Of a stretch of 64,000 bases of DNA, positions 21,793 to 36,324 are shown one piece after another. The position numbers and the translations under genes are program-made. Under the pieces are notes generated by a model. It made no database searches. It was given only the letters and a program-made list of their open reading frames with translations, and was not told the DNA's origin. The stretch covers positions 124,001 through 188,000 of the forward strand of contig JAIVFJ010000036.1 of the NCBI GenBank assembly GCA_025765615.1, read 5' to 3'. Each line of letters opens with the position of its first letter. Within the stretch, counting starts at the first letter, position 1. Source of the stretch: Zopfochytrium polystomum (Eukaryota > Chytridiomycota > Chytridiomycetes > Chytridiales > Chytridiaceae).

Positions 21793-21945
21793 CTTGATGT
21801 ATATTGATAGTACCGAATATAGAGAGTGGGACTTTGATTCTCTGGTGGTGGTTGGGTCCTGACGACGTCACTCTTCTCGAACCTCCCTGTCTCTGGCTGG
21901 CGGTCTGTCTGCGGCTTGGCGCGGCGCCTTCGGCAAAACGTGCCG

Positions 21946-22009
<64 letters not shown>

Positions 22010-22030
22010 CGCTCCCCAACACACACGGAC
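21720..22030. promoter_or_regulatory. Divergent promoter region with (ATT)n and (CT)n tracts
   Basis: Between the SAXO-like gene (minus) and the hydrolase gene (plus). An (AAT)n run of about 35 bp occupies 21755-21791. A pure (CT)n tract occupies about 21952-22007 and ends about 24 bp before the hydrolase ATG, so it probably lies in its 5' UTR. Confidence 0.6.
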
Positions 22031-24206
22031 ATGGTTGCCGCCGCCATGACGGGCGCCGTCCTGACGGCCTCGATCCTGGCCTCGGCGTCGTCGAACGCCT
22101 CGGCCTTCCTGCCGCTCTCCTACACAAGCTCGCTGCTGGCCGCCGCCCGCTCCCACGCCCAGGCCCGTTTCGGCTTCCTGCTCGACAGCCCCTTGGTGCG
22201 CCCGCTCGTCGGCTCGTGGTGGCCGTCCGTTGCCGCCGTGCTCCTCGTCCTCTTGCTGCACTTTGAGATCTCGGCCTCCCCCGTCCGCATCACCCATGCC
22301 GACGACACCACCCCGATCGAGGAGTGGGACGCGCAGTACGGCAGAGTCAGAAGGATCCCGCTGCACCTCTTTATCAGGGAGCGCTGCCCAACCCTGGTTC
22401 GCGGCGTGTTCTACCCGAATCTGTTCCTCTTCAACGGAGATGTGAGTAGTGCGCCATGATCGGCGATCGCCCCGCCTTTTGACTTACTCACACAATCACC
22501 CTCGCTCGTGCAGCTGCAAACCATCTTTGCCTCTGCGATCGCCCAGTTCAGGGACAGGCGCGTTTTTTACGAGAGGTACGCCACGCGCTGAACACGCGAT
22601 TCCATCCGTTAAACCTGACACCCCAGAGAAATCTTGAACACTCCCGACGGAGGCATCATATCAATCGACTGGAGCCCGAAACTTCCAACCACTGACTTGA
22701 AAGCAGAAAAAGTTCCCCTTATGGTAATTTTCCATGGCCTCACCGGCGGATCGCACGAAACCTACGTTCAGGACTTGGTCGAGCGGTGGAACGAAAAGGG
22801 TTACCGAGCGGTTGTTGTCAACTCGAGGGGTTGCGCTGAGACGGAGCTCAAGTCGCACATCCTGTACAGTGCGGGCTGGACTGAGGACGTTCGCCTGGCT
22901 GTCAACTACATTAAGAGGATCCTCCCAAACACTCCTCTTTTCGCGACGGGCTTCTCCCTCGGTGCCAATTTCCTCACAAAGGTTGGAATAACAAATTTGA
23001 GCGGCCCCTCGAAAGTTTTAACCTTTGTTCCGCAACATCACTTACAGTTCGTTGGAGAAGAGGGCGATAAGTGCCCTTTCGTAGGCTTCACCGCTGTTGC
23101 CAACCCATTTGACCTTCTTGTCGGCATCAAATCACTTCATCATCGTTGGATCGGTCGTGCTGTTTATTCACCGGCCATGGCAAATAATTTAAAGCGTGTT
23201 TATCTACGGTATGCACTTTTTTCCCTTCCGTTACCTTTTCATATTCGTCACTAAGAAGCCTCCAGACACCAGCACATGATTCACAAGAACCCTCACCACG
23301 CGTTCGAAGCAAAAACGATTCTGGACGGAAAGACGATCGAAGACTTTGACCAAAATCTCACGTCAAAGGTTTTTGGATTCCGGACGGGGCACGAGTATTA
23401 CCGCATGTCGTCGTCGGCGCAGTATGTTCCAGACATCAAAATCCCTGGAATGTTCTTGTCTGCGCTAGACGATCCCGTCGCCTCCGCGCTGGCCATTCCT
23501 CGATACGAAATCCTCGCAAACCCAAACCTCTTCCTTGCCACCACCAAGAAGGGCGGCCACATTGGTTGGTTTGACGGCTATTTCAGCGCTCGCCGATGGT
23601 TCGCAAAGCCCCTGGTGGAATTTGCCGAGGCTCTCGTTCAGGTATGCGTGACCCGTAACCCTCAAAGTTGAGTCCAACGCTAACAGCAAGTTTCCTCCCG
23701 AACGGTAGGCGCGTCTGTCAATTCCGGCAGACCTTGAGCCGGTTGAAGTGCACCATCCAGCACCAGCGCCGAAACCCCGGCTTCATCAGCCGTACAGCAA
23801 GCCGGGGCACAAACCGCCCCTTGCGCCCCACCTTGTCTTCAAACACCGCGAACACCGCGACACTGCGGCCGCGCCGGCTTCGATCCCAGCGGCGGTGGCA
23901 CCCTCGTCGGGGAACGCTACAGCGGTTGTTACCAAGCCTGCTCCAACCGCCAGGTCAGCTCCTGCTGCCGCTGCATCGTCTGCAGGACCGTCAGCAGCAA
24001 GCGGGTCGTTCCAGGAAACTGAAGCGGCGGCAGAGGAGCCGGTGGATGACGAGACGCTGGGGATTGGGGCGTCCGGCTGGCAGGCGTTTGAACGTTTCAT
24101 GTCTTCTAAAGAAGGGCAGATTGCCATGACGATGGGTTCGGTCGCCGTGGGGTTTGTCGTGGGGCTGGCGCTTGGGTCGAAACCGAGGCGGCGGGGAGTG
24201 TTTTGA
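22031..24206 (+). CDS. Alpha/beta-hydrolase, ABHD3/YMR210W type, membrane-anchored
   Basis: Six exons: 22031-22441, 22514-22575, 22627-22981, 23048-23208, 23266-23641, 23709-24206 (620 aa). The nucleophile elbow is 'GFSLG' (Ser about 268), preceded by 'VPLMVIFHGLTGGS' (oxyanion region) and 'VVVNSRGCAE'. The acid lies in 'FLSALDDP' (about 396) and the His in 'KKGGHIGW' (about 427). This is the order of the ABHD1/3, yeast Eht1/Eeb1/YMR210W esterase family, which hydrolyses or transfers acyl groups of lipids and esters. A hydrophobic segment near residues 58-80 may anchor it. An unusual Ala/Pro-rich C-terminal extension ends in a second hydrophobic helix ('MGSVAVGFVVGLALG') and a basic tip. Confidence 0.85.
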
Positions 24207-24312
24207 TGGACTGTTCTTTGTTCCAAGTTTTCCGGCAAAAGAAACAAGCCAATTGTTTATTTTCTTTCATTCAACCAACCCGACCCCTCTCCAACCCTCG
24301 AAGCTCGAAGCC

Positions 24313-25282
<970 letters not shown>

Positions 25283-25643
25283 GAGGTTCTTCGCTTTTTT
25301 TGTTTTTGCAGTTGTTGTGCCGTCATGGCGATTGGTTGACTGGATGATGGGTCGCCGAATAAATCTCCGGTAATAAAGATATCAGGCTGTACATAAGAAG
25401 TTGGCGAGGTTCATCTGGTTGTGCGCAGGAAGAAGAAACGGTCCCTCATCACGGTGAGTTCGCCGATGATACCGAACATCTCGAAATGGTTATATTCTCT
25501 CCCATCAAAGTCATTTCGAGCACGTGCGGCCCCAACTATCCATTATTAATATCCAGATAGGAGCAACGCCTCGAAAATTAGCACGATGCCCAACTCATAA
25601 GAAAAGTTATCGTTGTTGACCCGATTTAGAAATTAGAGGCGGG
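25283..25643. other. Intergenic, RPS14 3' flank
   Basis: 3' UTR of RPS14 (AATAAA-like AATAAATCTC near 25360) and the promoter of the next gene. No coding sequence recognised. Confidence 0.5.
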
Positions 25644-26408
25644 ATGGAACCAGCAGCCGACCGACTCTCCTTCGTCGGGTCGCCTTCCACCTTCGCTGGA
25701 GCTCCCATAAGAGCAACGGTCGGCCTTCGGCAAGTTGGGCTTTCCGGCCTGTCCGCAAACCCGTCGTCCACCTACAACACTGGTCCGCCCATCGGCCTCC
25801 TCAACCAGCGCCACTCAGGGCTGTTCACCGTTGCGCCTCAAATCTATGATGAACCTCCCGGGAGCGCATGGGCGCCAGAACCCGATTACGAGACGGACGA
25901 AATCGACAACGAAGAGAGGCAGCCTTACGCCGTACCGGAATCCACCGAAGCGCCGTCCGCCGACAAAGACCTACCCCCGTCGTTCTCAGAAGCGCTGCAA
26001 GGCGGGTACGCGCAAGCGGCGGACAAGAGCGACAGCGGCGTTGCGGTTGCGACACCCAGCACGATATTCCACCAGCCTCGCCAGCGCCGGCGGTCTCGGC
26101 AGCAGCAGCCGCAGCAGCCGACGCCGCCGACCAAACAGAGCCGACGGCCAAAGTCCCGCAGCGGCGGCGGCGGTGCGAGGACGACGGTGGTGGCCGTGAC
26201 GAGCCGCGACGGGGCGTACGGGAGCTTTGCGGGCGTCGACGTGCGGCTCAGTTCCCACGTTGTGGTAGGGTACACGGCGGTGGCGGCGATGACGGTGGAC
26301 GGCGAGGGGTCGCCGCTCCTTTTGCAGAGGCAGCGGCCGAGGGTCGCGGTGCGGCGCGTGGCGAGCGACGGGCAGGAGGAAGCGTGTTGCGTGTGCTTCC
26401 ATTGGTGA
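25644..26408 (+). CDS. Hypothetical protein, disordered, with PPSFSEAL motif
   Basis: Single open frame of 254 aa; no family recognised. Residues 1-60 are Ser/Gly/Leu-rich with repeated Gly-Leu pairs; 75-110 are acidic. 'DLPPSFSEAL' near residue 110 resembles the Pro-Pro-x-(Tyr/Phe) sorting motifs seen in fungal adaptor proteins. Residues about 145-175 are Gln/Pro/Arg-rich. A final 80-residue segment with 'TTVVAVTSRDGAYGSFAGVDVRLSSHVVVGY' character could form beta strands. There is no signal peptide or membrane helix. The coherent composition and the good ATG context favour a real gene. Confidence 0.5.
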   Translation: MEPAADRLSFVGSPSTFAGAPIRATVGLRQVGLSGLSANPSSTYNTGPPIGLLNQRHSGLFTVAPQIYDEPPGSAWAPEPDYETDEIDNEERQPYAVPESTEAPSADKDLPPSFSEALQGGYAQAADKSDSGVAVATPSTIFHQPRQRRRSRQQQPQQPTPPTKQSRRPKSRSGGGGARTTVVAVTSRDGAYGSFAGVDVRLSSHVVVGYTAVAAMTVDGEGSPLLLQRQRPRVAVRRVASDGQEEACCVCFHW

Positions 26409-26571
26409 ACAGGAAAGAGGAAGCGTTGGGTCAGTGCAATAATGATGTGAACAGAATGAAATGAGGGAGGGATGCACCGAATAGCCGAGGAAATCAAACT
26501 CAAGTTCGCTTCGACAAGCGCAAATTTTTGGCTTTCTCGGCCACACACAACCCACGATCGATCAGCCGACA

Positions 26572-28334
<1,763 letters not shown>

Positions 28335-28650
28335 CGTTTCCTCTTTTTCCCCCCCGTTTGCACCACTACGTTCCGGTCTATTCCAATCGTTTCTTGTAGA
28401 GCAGCAATAAGTCCACTTTGGCAAATGAACTACGAACCTCCAGGTCTCCATTGTATGTTATACATTTCGGAAACACAGTAGAAAGACATGATCTCCTAAC
28501 CCCGACGATGCCAAAAATCCACATTGGCTCACCAAATGCTGGCTGAAGGGCTTCACTCTTTGAACGCACGCGCATTTCAACCTTTCCATTCATTGTTCCC
28601 ATAAGGCAACAACGTTCAGCAGAACCAAAGAGAGAAAAAAAACCCCCAAT
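28335..28650. other. Convergent 3' flanks
   Basis: Between the ArfGAP gene and the minus-strand MAPR-like gene; no coding signal. Confidence 0.5.
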
Positions 28651-29933
28651 TCACTGGTTGCACGGCTCAGGGATAGGGACATCGTCGGGGATGGGAGGGT
28701 GGAGGACCTTGCCCACGTAAAAGTACTTGTCCGAGTTGTCGTAAAAGCTAGTCCACTGTTTCAAGGACTGTAGGGACGACACAGAGTGAGACAATTGGCG
28801 ACAGAAATGTCCCAAGAAGCGTGTTGTACGAACATCAATTTCAGCTTCCGAGAGTCCGCGAAGGTCGTGCGTGAGGTGGGTCTCAAAGCAACCTAATGGG
28901 AATCGCATGAGCGGTTTTAAACAGATGTGGGTTGGTAGAACACTGACCGGTGATGTACGCCCGCGCGGCGTCCTTGCCGGCAAAGAAGCTGTAGCCGCCT
29001 CCCTTGCCGTAGTACTTTGGTCCAGCCGATACGTCAAAGACGCGGCCGCTGCAAAGAAATGAGGTCAGATCGTGAGAGTAACGAGGGTGAAAAGTGATTC
29101 ACATACTTGATGGCAATGTAAATTGGGAGATCTGGGTTGGATCCATCGTACTGCGCAAGCTCCTCCAGAGTAAAGATCCTTTCCTTCCACTAATGGGCAA
29201 AGAGAGGGGGGGTCGTACCAAAGCAACGGAGAAAAAAAAAAGGGCGTTAGGAGTTCCGTTTTCGAATCGATGTTCACTTGGTTCTCCACAACTGAGTAAA
29301 GGGTACGCAGTGAGAGATGAAGGGATGAAGGAATGCAGCAATCCAAAAAAAAAAAAAAAAAAAAAAAAAACTTACAGGTCCAGAAGGCTTTACATACTCG
29401 GGCTCCTCGTCCTCGTACTTCGTCTCCGCGGTAGCGCTGCCCGCAGCGCCAGCAGAAGCCTCGGCCTTGGCCGCGGACGTCGTGGAGCCAGCCGCTGCGC
29501 CCACCGGCTTCTGCTTCTTCTGCACCTTCTCACCGCCTTCGCTCTTCCTCTCCTCCCCTATTTTCGCGTCGTCCTTCGCCGCCAGAGACTCCCATGCCCC
29601 CTCGGGCGCACTGCCGCCGCCGCCGCCGCTGGCGCCGCCAAACACATCACCCACCCGAATCAGGTTGCGCCAGTGCGGGACCTTGTAGCCAAAGGTGAGC
29701 GAGTTTGTGGTGACGAGAGAGACGGAGACAATGGTCGCCCCGAGGGTGGCGAGGACGATGAGGGCGGTGGCGAGAGTCACGAAGACGGTCGCGATCAACG
29801 ACGACGACGACGGCTTCTTCGTGGATGCCGACGCGGCGGGGCTGCCGGCCTTTGCGGGCTTCTTGGCCTCGTCCCCGCCGTTGCCACCAGCGGTCTCCGC
29901 GCCCTTCGACTTGCGTTGCCGCGTCTCAGCCAT
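28651..29933 (-). CDS. MAPR-family cytochrome b5-like heme-binding protein, single-pass
   Basis: Five exons on the minus strand: 29933-29376, 29189-29107, 29048-28948, 28892-28834, 28767-28651 (305 aa). A membrane helix (about residues 45-70, 'LIATVFVTLATALIVLATLG') is followed by a Lys/Ala-rich spacer. The heme-binding domain starts at 'WKERIFTLEELAQYDGSNP' and contains 'GRVFDVSAGPKYYGKGGGY' and 'FFAGKDAARAY', the MAPR hallmark (PGRMC, Dap1, neudesin). It ends 'QWTSFYDNSDKYFYVGKVL'. Relatives bind heme through a Tyr and support cytochrome P450 enzymes in sterol synthesis at the ER. The first intron contains a long poly-A/T run (29345-29370). Confidence 0.85.
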
Positions 29934-30118
29934 CGTGATGGTGGATTTAATTGATTGGCAGCCAGTGCCGCCTGACAAGGAAAAGACGCCACAAGTGCGC
30001 CACACGTGCGCCACACGTGCAAACGCAAGGTATCGTTAATGTGACCCTTATTTTTTTTTTTTTTTTTAAACTGCAACATCCCTTCAGAGCGGAAGCCTCT
30101 TTAAATACAATCGTCTCC

Positions 30119-31964
30119 TCAACTTACAGCCGCTCCCCTCTTTGCCCCCTTCTTCTCATCCGCCGCCGACTTGAGCTGCCCGCAAGCGCCCATGATATCT
30201 GTTCCCCTCGCGGCCCTGACGGTACACCTTACGCCAGCATCCTTCACCGCCACCTGAAACCGCCTGACCGCGTCCTCGTCCGACGTCTCGTAGTTCGACC
30301 CCGGCCACGGGTTGAACGGGATCAAATTGACCAACGCACCGGGGAACCGCCGCACGATCCGTGCGAGCTCCCTGGCGTCCCGCTCAGCGTCGTTGACGGC
30401 CTTGAGCAGGACGTACTCGAACGTGACGTGCCCGTGCTGGTGCGCGGGGACCGCCGGGTTGTGTTTGAGCGCGGAGAGGTAGGCCTTGACGCCGCGCAGG
30501 ACTTCGGCGATCGGGTAGGTTTTGTTCAGGGGCACAAGCTCGTCGCGGAGGGCGTCGGTGACGGCGTGCAGAGAGATGGCGAGGCCGCAGCCGAGCTCGG
30601 AGCCTACGCGGGAGAGGAGTGGTGCGACGCCCGAGGTGGACAGGGTGGTGCGATGCGGGGAGAGTCCGAGACCGGTGGAGAAGGTGCGGATGGCGGTCGC
30701 AACGTTGCGAAAGTTCAAAAGGGGTTCGCCCTGACCCTGATTGCATTGGAATGGAGAATGAAAAGAGGAAACATCGTTCAGAGGGAGTTCCCATTCCCGC
30801 AAATTTTCTTCCCCGCCAACACCGGCCTACCATCATGACAATATTTGTTACATTCCTCGGCTTCGAGCTCGACAGCGGAAAGTCCCCGACCTCCCGCATC
30901 GCGTGCATAACCTGCGCCACAATCTCGCCCGCGCTCAAATTGCGCAGTAGCTTCTGCGTGCCGGTGTGGCAAAATGAGCACGCCAAGGAGCAGCCGACCT
31001 GGCTGGACACGCAGACGGTCCCGCTGACGCGCGCGGGCGCGTCCGAGCTCAAGGCACGCCGCTTCCACCCGGCGTTGTCGGGAATGAAGACGCACTCGGC
31101 TGCGGCCTTTCCCGCGGTCCCGTCGAAGCCGAGCAGCCACTTGCGCGTGCCGTCCTCCGAGAGCGCCCGCTGCCGCACGATCACGTCGTGCACCGCAAAC
31201 TTGGCGCTGAGCGCCTCGCGCTCCGCCTTTTGCAGCGTGGTGATGTCGTCGAGCGACTCGACGCCGGTGCGGTAGATCGCGTCGTATACTTGCGAAATGC
31301 GGAACGCGGGTTTGTTGGCGAAGGCGTCTGTACTCGTGAGCAAGCTCGCAAAGACGTCTTTCGGCTGGCCAAGGAGCAGTATTTTGTTTGCAGCGTTCCG
31401 CGGGATTTTGGTGGGCTTCGATACTGCGCTTTCGAGATCGATCTGCGGTGGAGGGGGCTTCTGCTCTTCCGCTTGACTAGTTTTGGATTTTGATGTTGGG
31501 GTACTGCGGGCTTCGGCCTGGGCAGAAACCGAATCGGCACTTGGAGAGACTGTCGGAGCGACGGAGTTGATGGGAGCATATCGCGGTTCTCTGGCGTCCG
31601 GCGGATTCGAGAGGCTGCCCTTTCCAGAAAATCGACTAATTCGACTGCGTCGCTTCATCGCGGCCGCCCGCTTCCTCGGTGAAAACGAGAACGAAGGAGC
31701 AACGGCCCGACCGTCGTGGTCGCCCCAAATGTCTGGTGGAGCAGGCGGCTCTTTGACACGCTTCGTGGTTTTCCTGCTGCTGCTGCTGCTGCTCGAAGTC
31801 AAAGAGCGCTGCGATGCTGAAACAAGCAGGCTAAAGTTCTGGAGTACCGCCGGTCGAGTGTGGAATGCAAGAGGACACTGCGCGGTTGCGGATGCCCGCA
31901 TCCATAAGGCAGGGAAAGCAGCAGCATGAGCGCGATGGGGAGGGATTTGTCTCAAAGACAGCAT
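30119..31964 (-). CDS. rlmN: RlmN-type radical-SAM rRNA/tRNA (adenine-C2) methyltransferase, probably mitochondrial
   Basis: Two exons on the minus strand: 31964-30831 and 30736-30119 (583 aa). The radical-SAM cluster motif is C325-x3-C329-x2-C332 ('CSLACSFC'); 'MMGQGEPLLN' spans the splice junction and is the GEP motif of the family. The methyl-carrying catalytic Cys is C563 ('GACGQL'). 'ISLHAVTDALRDELVPLNKTYP' is a family signature. RlmN methylates adenosine 2503 of 23S rRNA. The first 185 residues are an Arg/Ser-rich extension with an amphipathic start (MLSLRQIPPHRAHAAAFPAL), consistent with mitochondrial import. This enzyme is widespread in bacteria and plastid-bearing eukaryotes but uncommon in fungi. 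Confidence 0.9.
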
Positions 31965-32072
31965 ACTGTTTCTCTTTTCTTCAGTTGTGGTTCTTTTGAC
32001 ATGTCATTATTATTGCTGCTTGACAAGTTCTGTGGCAAAATGATGCTAACGTTACAGCACAGAGGTTCACCC

Positions 32073-35000
32073 TCATTCTGGTCGATGCACAACAATGTGC
32101 GGAGGGGGAGGGAGCGGTCCATAAGAGGGCGGTCCCGACCCTTGCGCCACACCCATTCCTTGAACCGGCGGACCCGCTGACGACAAGAAACCGCCGCCCT
32201 GCGGCATCTGGAGGTTCGGCGGCTGTTGCTGCGGGTGGGGTTGTATGTGGGATTGTCGGTTCGGAAAGTGCATCGGTGGCGGTCGCAGCAAAGGCGGCGG
32301 TGTCGAGTGGTTTGCGCTTGGCAGGTACTGCTGCGGCGGGGCCTGGTTGTACCCAAAGGGTGCAAGCGGTGCGTTGCCCGACATTGTGCGGTACGGTTGG
32401 TGTTGCGGTTGCGGGAATGGCGGGAACTGGCCTGGCGGCCCATACGGCGATGGCGCAAGAGAGGGATAGCGGTTGTGCTGCTGGGATTGTTCATGGGTTG
32501 GCGGCTGGCGATTCATTAATGAAGTAAAGTCCGTCTGCGGTCCGAGATAAGGAGGGGCTAATGGTTGCGCGAGGGGGGGAGGCGCCAGTTGTGGAGGCGC
32601 GAGGTGACGTTGCTGCTGTTGAATGCGAGAGGGCGTTTGCTGTTGCTGCTGCTGGTTTGTAACTGATGCCAGAAGGTCCAGACTGTTTGGGGATAATGGC
32701 ACGTCCAGGACAACTGGTTGTTGAGTTGTTTCCAGGTCCGCCGAGGCGCCAGTGGCAGTCCAGGCCGGATCCCCTGGGCCGCCAACGCGCCACGAGTCAA
32801 CAAAACCTCCGAGTCCCGCAAGGTCGAATAGGTTAACGTCCCACAAACCCGCCAGGTCTGCAGACGAGTCGTCCGTTATTCCAGCTATCACATTCACGTC
32901 AAAAGACTGTGGCGAGGCGGGAGCGGAAGAGGGCAAGCCGTTGTCGCTTCCGGCTCGTGGAGGAACTTGCAATAACCGTGACGACAAGCTGGATGTTGCA
33001 GCGCCCGGAGCTGGTGATCTAGGCGGAGTCCCGCTCCGCTCCCTCTTTGGCGGACCATCGGGAAAATCGGAGCGCACCGGCGTCACCGCAACGTCTGCAC
33101 CGTCCAGTACGGCCGCTGCATCGAGCTGAATTCCTTTCAGTTCCAAAAAGTCCGAAATTCTTCTCCAGAACCGATGTAACGTAAGAGAAACGCTGCGGAG
33201 GTTGTCAAAAACGGACAGACATCGTCGGAGCTTCTGCTTCGCGTCAGGCATCGGGGGTTTCGAAGGTGTGAACGAATCGCTGGGAGCAATCAGTTTTGAA
33301 AGACAAACTGTTACAGCCATCATGACACCGTAGGAGAAATTGGGAAAGATGATTTCGGATTCGTCCGACTCAGGGTTCGTGACAGGAGCATTATCCAATA
33401 GGGCAACAATCGAGCTGGCCGACTCAACACAGATGGGATCGTCGATTGTTCCATACGCAGTCTTCTGAAACAGAATCCACGCACTGTGGTACCTGGACCC
33501 GCACCGTGTTGGTAACTTGCAGAAAGCGCCAAGGATAGTAGCACACTTACATCAAGAGCATCGCGTACTTTACGTTCCACTTGGGTCCCATCTGCCCCTC
33601 CTTCCAACTTGGGTCGATCGACTCATACCACCGTCGGAGACGGCCCTCTGTCTCGGTAACGAACACTTCTCGATTTGCCGGTCGGGCTCGGTTTGCGAAG
33701 CGAGATATGCTTCCTGTCTAGAAGATTAAAAAGTTTCCATAAAGCAAGCAATTGGAAGCGGGAGGCGAAACTAACCAAGAATTCCCATCAACTCAGTGTG
33801 GCGAAGGAGGTTGGATACGGTCTCGTCTTCCGCACGTGGCGCTCGAGTGTCCCAGTCGTTGGAGTCAATTGAAAGCGGACGCCCGCTCATTAAGCTTGAC
33901 AAAAGAAGGTTCGCACAGTTCAGGTGGTGTAAAAACAATGAGCGAATGAGGGCCGCCATACCTCACGTAAAACTCCGCGAGCATTACACAGTACCATGTT
34001 CGTCGATGCATTTCCAATCTTACACTGTCCAATGCTGGATGCTTAATCCCAACCAGCCGCAGTTCTCTGTGGAGTCCAATCTTTCGCAGTCGTTTAACAA
34101 ACGGGACGCACAAGGCCAAACATGAAATTTACCTCTTGGCATTTTCTGACCGCCATTCCGACGTAAGTCCATGTGGCTGTAGCCTTACCCTTCCGGCCAC
34201 CAGCGGACATTGAAAGAATGATCAATGCCTGAGCCGTGAACAGATGACACTCTTCAATCCTTTCAAACCAGATCTTTTTAGAGCGGGCAAGGCAATCACG
34301 AGAAAGCTCTTCGGCATCAACTCCATCCCACATGCTGAGAGACGATGTGAACTGCGCTGTGACTGTCATTATGGATAGAATGAGGAGAATGAACGGCCAG
34401 TGCGCCTCCTCTTCCAGTTCATTTTGAGAAAGCAGGGTGCCAAGCTCATTTCGAAACCAAGGTTCATCCAGCATGGGGAACTCGGGCTACAAGCGTTGAT
34501 ATTTTTGACGACAGTTAGTCCTGCACAGCTTATCCCAGCGCGTGCACCTACATGGAATTTTTGGAAGTACTGATCAACAAGATGATTGATGAGTGCAGGA
34601 GGGTACGGTAGCAAAAGGCTGCGATGCAACGCTGGTCGTGGCCGCTGGCGGAAAATGCTGGGAAAAGTTCCCGGAATGGAGAACACCCCAGTCGACCACC
34701 GGGGGTGGGATCTGTAGATTTGATCTTTTTTCGAGCCCCCTGTACAGAAAAGAACGTTAAAATGAACCTCGCTGTGCTTAAAGGAAACCCAACCGAACGC
34801 GCTGGTAGCTCCGAAAAAAATGAAGTAGCGGCCACTCGGGTCTGCCAGCATTCCACCTTCATACGAAGGTCCAACCATGGACGAGGGAAGCGAAAGCGGC
34901 CGCTGCTCCTGCAAATTTGGAGAGTTCCAGGGCCTTGTTGAAACAGGCGAGTGAGGCGGCGGACCAGGGCTCGTTTCGACCATCGGTGAGAGCGCCGGGG

Positions 35001-35984
35001 GCTTCAACTCGGTAGCAGTCGGTTGCGCAGAAGACGGTGCCCCTACGGGCGTGTGCGCGGGGTTCGAGTTCCAGTTTCCGTATTGCTGGGGCGGGGTCTG
35101 GTTCTCCGCGTTGTTCGCCGGCATTTGAATGACAGCAGGCCCATGACTGTACTCAGTATCTGGGACTTGCTTCGGAAAGTGAATGACCCCATCCCAGTTC
35201 TCTGCCAGACAGCCTGGAGAGATCACATTTAAAACTGATTCAACCGATCGCAGTCTGCAAGGGTGGACAGTTAGAAATAGTAGCGGGACGTCTTTTGCTT
35301 ATCGAACCTTTTGTCTAATATGCTGAATTTGTTTTTCCGTACAGTGGGTGCTTTCTTCTTTACCATTGGTGACTGCAGCCAACACATGGTTGAAGTCATA
35401 TTTAGTGTTGCCAAGAAATTTAGCTTCTTAAAACGATCGATATTTACGTAGTGGCAAGCGCTGGGCTGAGAGCGGCATCCTACGCAAGGTGTTTCGCCTG
35501 AGCACTTGATGCGCTTTTTTCTGCAGGGATCGCAGGCGCGCACGGTCCGAGATCGCTTCGATTTGCCGTTCGATGCGGTGCCGCCTTCCATAAGCTGATC
35601 TGACGGCCGCTTGAGAGGGTTGCCTCCCGACGACGACGGTGTTGCAGCCAGCGAGGAGGAGCCGGGGGCGACGGACGAGGAATGAGCGCGGGCCATAAAC
35701 TCGTCGCCGTCGCCGTACTCTTCGTCCTCGTCGTCGTCGTCGTCGTCCTCGTCGTCTTCGTCGTCGTCCTCGTCTTCGTTGTCGTCGTCCGCGAGAATCG
35801 GTTCGGACTGACGGAAGTGCTGGTGCTGCTGCAGGCGGGCCCTTCGGGGGTTATTGCTACCGTTGACGCCGGAACGGCTGCTGATGCTGCTGCTGCTGCC
35901 AGTGCTGCTGGATGCAACGGCGGCCATCGTCGCGGGGGAGGGCGCAGCGGCGGCGTCGCTTGTGGGATGATGATCTGACCTCAT
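32073..35984 (-). CDS. Zn2Cys6 transcription factor with fungal-specific regulatory domain
   Basis: Eight exons on the minus strand: 35984-35448, 35372-35308, 35254-34552, 34486-34133, 34080-33962, 33894-33776, 33713-33551, 33483-32073 (1156 aa, phases close). The N-terminus has a very acidic Asp/Glu run (residues about 68-90). The binuclear zinc cluster (residues 150-177, C-2-C-6-C-5-C-2-C-6-C) is followed by a short coil ('KRLRSVESVLNVIS'). The middle homology region runs from 'PALINHLVDQYFQKFH' through 'AQALIILSM', 'GLHRELRLVGI', 'MHRRTWYCVMLAEFY' and 'MSGRPLSIDSNDWD'. The C-terminal 300 residues are Gln/Pro-rich. A sequence-specific regulator; target pathway unknown. Confidence 0.88.
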
Positions 35985-36324
35985 CGGGGTGCGCGGTGTA
36001 TGTCTGGTGGCACGCTGGAAAGGAAGGAACCCGGGAGCGAAAGAGAGAAGCGAGGAGGGGGAAAGAGCAATCGGAGACGGAGTGTGTGTGTGTGTGTGAG
36101 CGTGTAGAGGAAGACAGAGAGACAGACAGACAGACAGACCGATCCAGTGGATCGAGGCGCAAGTGTGAGGAGGAGATACTGACAGACTGACAGACTGACA
36201 GACTGACAGACAGACAGAGACAGAGAGACTAACGTCAAAAGAAAAACTTTCATTAACCCTGTCGAGTTTTCAATTTTCCGTAACGCCGACAGCGACCGCC
36301 ACCTCTTCGCGAATCTCTGCTGAC
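35985..36324. promoter_or_regulatory. Divergent promoter with (GT)n and GACA repeats
   Basis: 340 bp between the transcription-factor gene (minus) and TAF5 (plus). It contains (GT)n near 36082-36097, (GACA)n near 36113-36138 and (CTGACAGA)n units at 36178-36225. Confidence 0.55.

Noticed and set aside
36040..36230. Possible CRISPR-like spaced repeats (GACAGACTGA units)
   Set aside because: Simple tandem microsatellite units without unique spacers; eukaryotic context.
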